Shown here piece after piece: positions 21,645 through 26,017 of a stretch of 26,017 nucleotides of DNA (the first letter of the stretch is position 1; each line of letters starts with the position of its first letter). This DNA comes from an uncultured Prevotellaceae bacterium. GTDB taxonomy: Bacteria > Bacteroidota > Bacteroidia > Bacteroidales > Bacteroidaceae. Location of the stretch: positions 1 to 26,017 of the forward strand of contig CALEPV010000041.1 in the NCBI GenBank assembly GCA_937910905.1. The letters are read 5' to 3'. The position numbers and the translations under genes are program-made. Under the pieces are notes generated by a model. The model was not told the origin of the DNA, searched no databases, and saw only the letters and a list, made by a program, of their open reading frames with translations.

Positions 21645-23567
21645 CTACTTGACAGTCAGCGACTTTGCGTTGGATACGGAACTGACCGTCGGGCTGATGA
21701 TCACGCCGTTGGTGGCTGTGCCGCTCACGCTGGTTGCTGAGGCGACCTTGGCACCTGATGCCAGGCTGGGTGCGGAGCAGAGCACCACGCCGCTGTAGCT
21801 GGCAGGAGCCTTGACAGCAAACAGATATGAGCTTGTGCTGTTGTAGACCACGAAGTAGGCTCCTGATGAGCACGACACGCTGCTGGCCTGACCGTACTTC
21901 TGGGTGCAGGTGCCGAAGTTGGCATCCACACGGCCGCCGATGCCGAACAGGTAGCCGCCTGTGATGTAGAGCTTAGTGCTCTCGTTGGTATCTATACCGC
22001 TCTCGGCACCGCTGCCGCCGAAGCCCACAGCCACACCGCTCTTCATGTACATGTTGCCGTTGGCATCCAGACCGTCGCTGCCTGAACCGTAGCCATAGAC
22101 ATAGGCTCCGTCGATGGTCATGTTGCCGCTGCTGTTGATGGCGTCATCGCCTGCCACGACGTAGATGTTGCCGCCGTTGAGGTACATGGCTGCCTTCGAC
22201 TCCAAACCCTCGTGGTTGGTGGACTTGATGCTGATGTTGCCACCGTTGATGGTCAGGTCGCCCTTGGATTTCACGCCCTTGGCGTTGTTGCCCGACGATG
22301 AGCTTCCGTTAGGGCCGAAGCCTCCGCCGCCCCCACCAGGGCCGAAGCCGCCTCCGCCGCCCCAGCGTCCGCCTCCGCCGCCACTGCTCGATGAGCTGTA
22401 GTTGGTGCCTGTGGCTGCTGCTGTGATGTTGCCGCCGTTGATGGTCAGTGTGCCGTCGCACACCATTGCGCGGCCGCCCTGCCCGCTGTTGCTGAGGTTT
22501 ATGGTGCCTGCGTCAATCACGATATTGGCATCGCTTTTCACGCACGCGCTGCTCGACGGGTCGGAGCTGTCGGTAGCATCTACTGCGCCACTGTTGGTGA
22601 CGGTCACGGTGGCGCTGCTCTTGCTCTCGTTGAATGTCACGTTGCCCTCGGCTTTGATACCCTTGCAGCCAGCTGCTGTGACGGTAATCTTCAGGCTGCC
22701 GCCCTGCATCAGGAACTCGGCTGTGTTGTCCTCGTCCTCGGTGGTGGAGATTACTTGGTCGTTGTCGTCGGTCTTATAGCCAACCTGTATGCCGTCGTCG
22801 CCCACGGATGATATGTTCACCGTGCCGCCGTTCTGCTGATAGTACTGGTTCACATGGAAACCGTCGGTCACGGCACCCAGTATGTTGATGGTGCCTGTGC
22901 TGGCTTTCAGCTGGACGTACTCCTTGCCCCAGAATGCGTGGGCGGTGTTGCCCGTGATGTTCAGCGTGCCGCCGCCCTTGAACTCAGTGTGACCCTTCAC
23001 AGCGAAACATGCCTTCTGTGAGCCGCTGGAACCGTCCTTCAGCGTATTGGTAGTGCCGTCGGTCAAGGTCACGGCTATGCGCTTGCCGTCGCGTATGTTG
23101 ATGGCAGCGCTGTCGGGGTTGGTGAGTGTGACACCGTTGAGCACGAGCGTTGCCTTATAGCTGCCGTCCATGTAGAACGAACCGTTGGTCGCTGTGCCGC
23201 TCAAGGTGTAGGTAATTTCGGTAGCCACATCGCTGCTCTGCACGATGGCCACATGCCCGTTCTTGACACCAACGGTCAGGTACTGGGCTATGTCGCCTGA
23301 CACAGTGACCTGTGCCGACGTCCCGCTGTAGGCTACAGCTACCGATGCTTCAGTTACAGCTGAATCGTCTACCTTGGTGGAGGTGATGTCGCTTATGTTG
23401 AATGTCTTACCAGCCACGGTGAGCTGTGTACCGTTGGTGTACTGCATCATGCCAGCGGTGGCAGCGGGAAACTGGTATGTCACGTTGCCTGTCGCAATGT
23501 TCAGCGTTTGGGCAGAGACCGTCATCACAGCTGCTGCGATGGCGGCAAAGGCTAGTGCGCGTCTCAT
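21645..23567 (-). CDS. Secreted beta-helix-type protein (DUF4353-like)
   Basis: A 640-residue secreted protein with a Sec signal peptide (about residues 1-19, ending VSAQ). After an N-terminal beta domain (20-100) most of the chain consists of short repeated strands such as LTINGGNI, GDLTINGGNISIKS and MYLNGGNIYVVAGDDAINSSG, with GDDGI/GDDAI/GSDGLDANG turns. These are typical of right-handed beta-helix, carbohydrate-binding DUF4353-type proteins. A Gly/Ser-rich tract (about residues 390-430, with GGGGGRWGGGGGFGPG) interrupts the helix. The C-terminal 80 residues are again beta-rich and Ser-rich, without a clear sorting signal. The start ATG overlaps the upstream stop as ATGA, so the two genes are translationally coupled. 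Binding of polysaccharide or adhesion is a guess from the family. Confidence 0.8.
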   Translation of the reverse strand: MRRALAFAAIAAAVMTVSAQTLNIATGNVTYQFPAATAGMMQYTNGTQLTVAGKTFNISDITSTKVDDSAVTEASVAVAYSGTSAQVTVSGDIAQYLTVGVKNGHVAIVQSSDVATEITYTLSGTATNGSFYMDGSYKATLVLNGVTLTNPDSAAINIRDGKRIAVTLTDGTTNTLKDGSSGSQKACFAVKGHTEFKGGGTLNITGNTAHAFWGKEYVQLKASTGTINILGAVTDGFHVNQYYQQNGGTVNISSVGDDGIQVGYKTDDNDQVISTTEDEDNTAEFLMQGGSLKITVTAAGCKGIKAEGNVTFNESKSSATVTVTNSGAVDATDSSDPSSSACVKSDANIVIDAGTINLSNSGQGGRAMVCDGTLTINGGNITAAATGTNYSSSSSGGGGGRWGGGGGFGPGGGGGGFGPNGSSSSGNNAKGVKSKGDLTINGGNISIKSTNHEGLESKAAMYLNGGNIYVVAGDDAINSSGNMTIDGAYVYGYGSGSDGLDANGNMYMKSGVAVGFGGSGAESGIDTNESTKLYITGGYLFGIGGRVDANFGTCTQKYGQASSVSCSSGAYFVVYNSTSSYLFAVKAPASYSGVVLCSAPSLASGAKVASATSVSGTATNGVIISPTVSSVSNAKSLTVK

Positions 23568-23983
23568 TGTATAGATATCTTTAGGGTTTGACCATTGGCA
23601 GCTTTTGCCACATATATGCCGCGGCGCAACTGCTGGCGTGCAGCTGCCAGATTCTCATACTGGCCTATGCGCAGGCCTGCGGTGTTGTAGATGTCCACGC
23701 AACTGTCGGCTTCGTTGCCCTCAATACTCTTCACCGCTACGGCTGTGCCAACTGTTTCGGAGAAGTGCATAGTGGCCAAGGTAGTGAGTGCGAAGGTCTG
23801 TGTGCCCGCCGCATTGGTGGCTACCAGATTGTCTCCGCTGAACACTATAGCGAGGTCGCTCACATCAAGGGCTGTCTCAGCACCCGATGTGGTCGTCAAC
23901 ACAAGGTAGGGATAAGTATAGTCTGTCGCCCCGACAGTCAGCACCGCCCCCCATGTGATAAGCGTTAATAATAGCTTTTTCAT
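23564..23983 (-). CDS. Small secreted protein with a T9SS-like C-terminal domain
   Basis: A 139-residue protein. The signal peptide is MKKLLLTLITWGAVLTVGA. The middle (about 20-90) resembles Bacteroidales proteins in which a short stretch gives attributes of a reported value (LVLTTTSGAETALDVSDLAIVFSGDNLVATN). The last 45 residues (CVDIYNTAGLRIGQY...LRRGIYVAKAANGQTLKISIQ) follow the pattern of type IX secretion type A sorting domains, VxIYNxxGxxV...GIYVVKxxxGxxxKVxV. I chose ATG 23983 because it begins the signal peptide; the open frame upstream covers the promoter region. Its TGA overlaps the ATG of the beta-helix gene. Whether this organism has a T9SS is not shown in the window. Confidence 0.72.
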   Translation of the reverse strand: MKKLLLTLITWGAVLTVGATDYTYPYLVLTTTSGAETALDVSDLAIVFSGDNLVATNAAGTQTFALTTLATMHFSETVGTAVAVKSIEGNEADSCVDIYNTAGLRIGQYENLAAARQQLRRGIYVAKAANGQTLKISIQ

Positions 23984-24031
23984 TATAGTAGGTATTATTG
24001 GTGTGTCCGTTGCACTGTTTCTTAGCGCTTG

Positions 24032-24063
24032 CAAAGTAACGCAAAAAGTGTCATTCCGACAAC
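24032..24063 (-). promoter_or_regulatory. Possible promoter of the small secreted protein gene
   Basis: The minus strand has TTACTTTG at 24039-24032, a near match to the -7 consensus, and GTTG at 24063-24060 exactly 20 nt upstream in place of TTTG. The -33 part falls in the loop of the cvfB terminator hairpin. Both boxes deviate from consensus, so this is tentative. Confidence 0.35.
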
Positions 24064-24075
24064 GGAAGGACACTT
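24043..24075 (-). terminator. Intrinsic terminator after cvfB
   Basis: AAGTGTCATTCCG (24046-24058) pairs with CGGAAGGACACTT (24063-24075): 12 of 13 pairs around a four-base loop. Read on the minus strand it ends in a TTTTT run (24047-24043). This is the clearest Rho-independent terminator in the window and fits the end of the ompA-cvfB transcript. Confidence 0.8.
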
Positions 24076-24147
24076 GTTAACCTTATATTGTTGTAGTTCT
24101 GCAATAATTTAACAGTGTAGGTGTATGATTATTACATCCAGCTGTCA

Positions 24148-24984
24148 CTACTTGCGGAGCCGCAGGCCATCGGCTTCGATGGTTATGAGGCGACGCTTGT
24201 ACAGGTCGCCAGCGGCACGCTTGAACACTTTTTTGCTCACACCGAACACGGCGTATATCTCGTCGGCAGGGCTACTGTCGCACAGATGTGTGAAGCCTCC
24301 GTGCATCTCGATATGCTGCAACAAGCGGTTGGCGAATGCTGTTACAGCTGTCTGTCCTGTCTGCTGAAGGCTGAGATCCAGCTTGCCGTCAGACCGCACC
24401 TGCTTGACGAAAGCTTCCAGCCGGTCGCCGCTGTGCACCTCCTGGAATATCTCATCGGCGAAGAGCATTCCCAGCCATGCATTCTCCACTATAGCCTTGT
24501 AGCCCAGCGGTGTGCGCGGCCCAATGAGAATCTGTACGGTGTCGCCGGCGCTGTAGGGCGCGTGGTCGTGCGACAGGTACTTCTCTACCTTGGCCGATCC
24601 GATGATGCGGTAGGTCTCGGTGTCGACAGTTACATAAACCAGGTAGTAGCGGCCTTGTTCCATCGTTTGTCGCTGCTCGCGGAATGGCACGAACAAGTCC
24701 TTCATTAGGCCCCAGTCGAGGAAAGCACCGTACTTGTTGACCCATGCAACGCGCAGCCAAGCGAAGTCGCCTACCTGTGCCAAGGGACGCTCGGTAGTAG
24801 CTACGAGCCGCTCCTCAGCATCAAGATACAGGAACACTTCCACCTCGTCGCCCTCGTGCATCTGGTCGGTCACGTAGCGTTTAGGCATGAGTATGCCATT
24901 GTCTGGACCGCCATCGAGGTAGGCTCCCTGTGGTGTAAAGCGTGCTATGTGCAGCTTGTTGGTTCGTCCTAATGAGATCTTCAT
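24148..24984 (-). CDS. CvfB-like S1-domain RNA-binding protein
   Basis: A 278-residue cytoplasmic protein of the CvfB/YitL family. It has successive S1-type OB folds: residues about 1-65 (NKLHIARFTPQGAYLDGG...GILMPKRY), about 68-135 (VGDFAWLRVAWVNKYGAFLDWGLMKDLFVPFREQ, the best-conserved S1 repeat), and a third about 145-215. A C-terminal winged-helix domain (about 220-278, ending VFKRAAGDLYKRRLITIEADGLRL) follows. S. aureus CvfB binds RNA and affects virulence gene expression; the role in Bacteroidetes is not known to me. It lies 22 bp after the OmpA-family gene, so the two are likely cotranscribed, and the terminator at 24043 ends the unit. Confidence 0.88.
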   Translation of the reverse strand: MKISLGRTNKLHIARFTPQGAYLDGGPDNGILMPKRYVTDQMHEGDEVEVFLYLDAEERLVATTERPLAQVGDFAWLRVAWVNKYGAFLDWGLMKDLFVPFREQRQTMEQGRYYLVYVTVDTETYRIIGSAKVEKYLSHDHAPYSAGDTVQILIGPRTPLGYKAIVENAWLGMLFADEIFQEVHSGDRLEAFVKQVRSDGKLDLSLQQTGQTAVTAFANRLLQHIEMHGGFTHLCDSSPADEIYAVFGVSKKVFKRAAGDLYKRRLITIEADGLRLRK

Positions 24985-25006
24985 GATGCAAAGTCTGGAT
25001 TCGCAA

Positions 25007-25876
25007 TCAGTCCTCCGATGGTGCCTGGTCTATTAGCTCGAGGAACTGATCCAGCTTAGGAGTGATGATGATCTGTGTGCGGCGGTTGCGCTGACGGCCC
25101 ACCTCGCTGCTGTTGTCGGCCAGCGGGTTGTACTCGCCGCGACCTCCGGCAGTCAGGCGTTTAGGATCTACGCCATACTGGTTCTGCAAAGCCTGTACCA
25201 CGCTGGATGCACGCAGGCAGGACAGATCCCAGTTGTTGCGGATGTTGGTCTGTGAGATGGGCACGTTGTCGGTATTGCCCTCGATGAGCACATCGTAGTC
25301 TTTGTAGTCGTTGATGATTTTGGCAATCTTGGACAACGTCTCTGCTGCACGCTCGTTGATCTGGTACGAACCGCTCTTGTAGAGCATATTGTCAGCGAGC
25401 GAGATGTACACCACGCCCTTTAGCACCTGCACATCGACATCGTTCAGCTCCTCACGCGACAGCGAACGGGTCAGGTTGTTGGTCAGCACCATGTTGAGTG
25501 AATCGCTGCGGTCCTTGGCCTCTACCAGCTGCTTGATGAAGCGGTTGGAGGCATTGATTTCGTCCACCAGCTTGGATATGTTCACATTGCCCTCGGCATT
25601 CTGGCGTATGCTCAGGTCTAGTGAGTTCTGCAGTGTAGCGTATGCTTGTTGCAGACGCTCGTTGTTGGCACGGGCCTCGGCCAGGCGCTCCTCCAGGCTC
25701 TGTATGGTGGTGCGGTTCTGTGCCAGCTGCGTCTGTGCCTCACGGTTTTCCGCCATCAGCGCACTGTAGTCGGCCTGCAGCTGGGAATAGTTGCCTTGAA
25801 GTTCCTGGAACTTCTTCTTGCTGGCGCACGATGTCATGAGCAATCCGCCCAGCAGAATGATAAGTAGTTTCTTCAT
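25007..25876 (-). CDS. OmpA-family lipoprotein with coiled coil
   Basis: A 289-residue outer-membrane lipoprotein that would anchor the envelope to peptidoglycan. The signal peptide ends in the lipobox LLMTSC with Cys17. Residues about 22-90 are a long coiled coil (repeats such as NYSQLQADYSALMAEN and LEERLAEARANNERLQQAY). The C-terminal OmpA domain (about 150-275) has the peptidoglycan-binding residues D203 in EGNTDNVPIS and R222 in LSCLRASSVVQAL, and the usual RGEYNPLADNSSEVGRQRNRR. The start at ATG 25876 begins the signal peptide; the upstream open frame (to 25924) runs into the promoter. Confidence 0.93.
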   Translation of the reverse strand: MKKLLIILLGGLLMTSCASKKKFQELQGNYSQLQADYSALMAENREAQTQLAQNRTTIQSLEERLAEARANNERLQQAYATLQNSLDLSIRQNAEGNVNISKLVDEINASNRFIKQLVEAKDRSDSLNMVLTNNLTRSLSREELNDVDVQVLKGVVYISLADNMLYKSGSYQINERAAETLSKIAKIINDYKDYDVLIEGNTDNVPISQTNIRNNWDLSCLRASSVVQALQNQYGVDPKRLTAGGRGEYNPLADNSSEVGRQRNRRTQIIITPKLDQFLELIDQAPSED

Positions 25877-25921
25877 AGTGGTTACTTCTGTTAATGGTTC
25901 TTCATGTTGTCTGTCACGCTG

Positions 25922-25953
25922 CAAAGGAATGTTATTGCTTTGACGCGGCCAAA
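25922..25953 (-). promoter_or_regulatory. Promoter of the OmpA-family gene and cvfB
   Basis: The minus strand has TTTG at 25953-25950 and TTCCTTTG at 25929-25922, exactly 20 nt apart. The second base of the -7 box departs from TAnnTTTG. Transcription would start about 40 bases before the ATG at 25876. Confidence 0.6.
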
Positions 25954-26017
25954 TGCTTAAACCCTAACATCCGCAGCAAAAAAGGCCTTATAAGATGCAA
26001 GTGTCTGAATATGAAAT

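Noticed and set aside
25960..26017. Terminator or gene end at the right edge
   Set aside because: A short AAGGCCTT palindrome next to an A-run is visible, but the stem is too short and the sequence ends before any context could support it.

Overview
The window looks like chromosome of a Bacteroidales bacterium, most likely Prevotellaceae. The evidence is the Bacteroidetes-type promoters (TTTG at -33 and TAnnTTTG at -7, with exactly 20 nt between them in three cases), a lipoprotein-rich protein set, a T9SS-like C-terminal domain, and a purH-mreBCD-mrdA-rodA gene order that I recall from Bacteroides and relatives. Base composition is roughly 55% GC by eye. The genus is an inference.

Left end (1-1410): the 3' end of an unidentified + strand gene and its terminator-like hairpin, then about 700 bp without a gene. 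This gap holds a 501-bp structure of two 136-bp inverted arms with only two mismatches. Between the arms lies a run of six palindromic 10-mers spaced exactly 22 bp apart. A tRNA-Leu(CAA) gene on the minus strand follows, with a 16-bp perfect hairpin directly at its 3' end, and then a remnant of a PD-(D/E)XK nuclease-family protein.

Middle left (1404-10603): an MFS transporter and a LolD-like ABC ATPase diverge across a heptamer repeat array. The ATPase gene overlaps the 3' end of a CstA-family transporter gene. A + strand cluster follows, encoding an acidic lipoprotein, SppA signal peptide peptidase, a secreted GH2 beta-galactosidase-like enzyme and a ComF-family phosphoribosyltransferase. 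The comF and rodA 3' ends overlap convergently.

Middle right (10529-21412): a tightly packed minus-strand block. In transcription order it is an LptF/LptG-family permease, RibBA, an aspartate-type aminotransferase, a stand-alone IMP cyclohydrolase (the PurH N-terminal domain only), MreB, MreC, MreD, PBP2 (MrdA) and RodA. The last five form the rod-shape elongation machinery: MreB filaments, the MreC/MreD link, and the RodA-PBP2 peptidoglycan polymerase pair.

Right end (21434-26017): a second 22-bp-phased palindrome array containing a perfect 40-nt palindrome, then four minus-strand genes. In transcription order these are an OmpA-family lipoprotein, a CvfB-like S1 RNA-binding protein, and, after a good terminator, a small secreted protein with a T9SS-like C-terminal domain translationally coupled to a 640-residue secreted beta-helix-type protein.

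The least explained elements are the two 22-bp-phased palindrome arrays, both lying in the space beyond gene 3' ends, and the large inverted repeat that encloses one of them.
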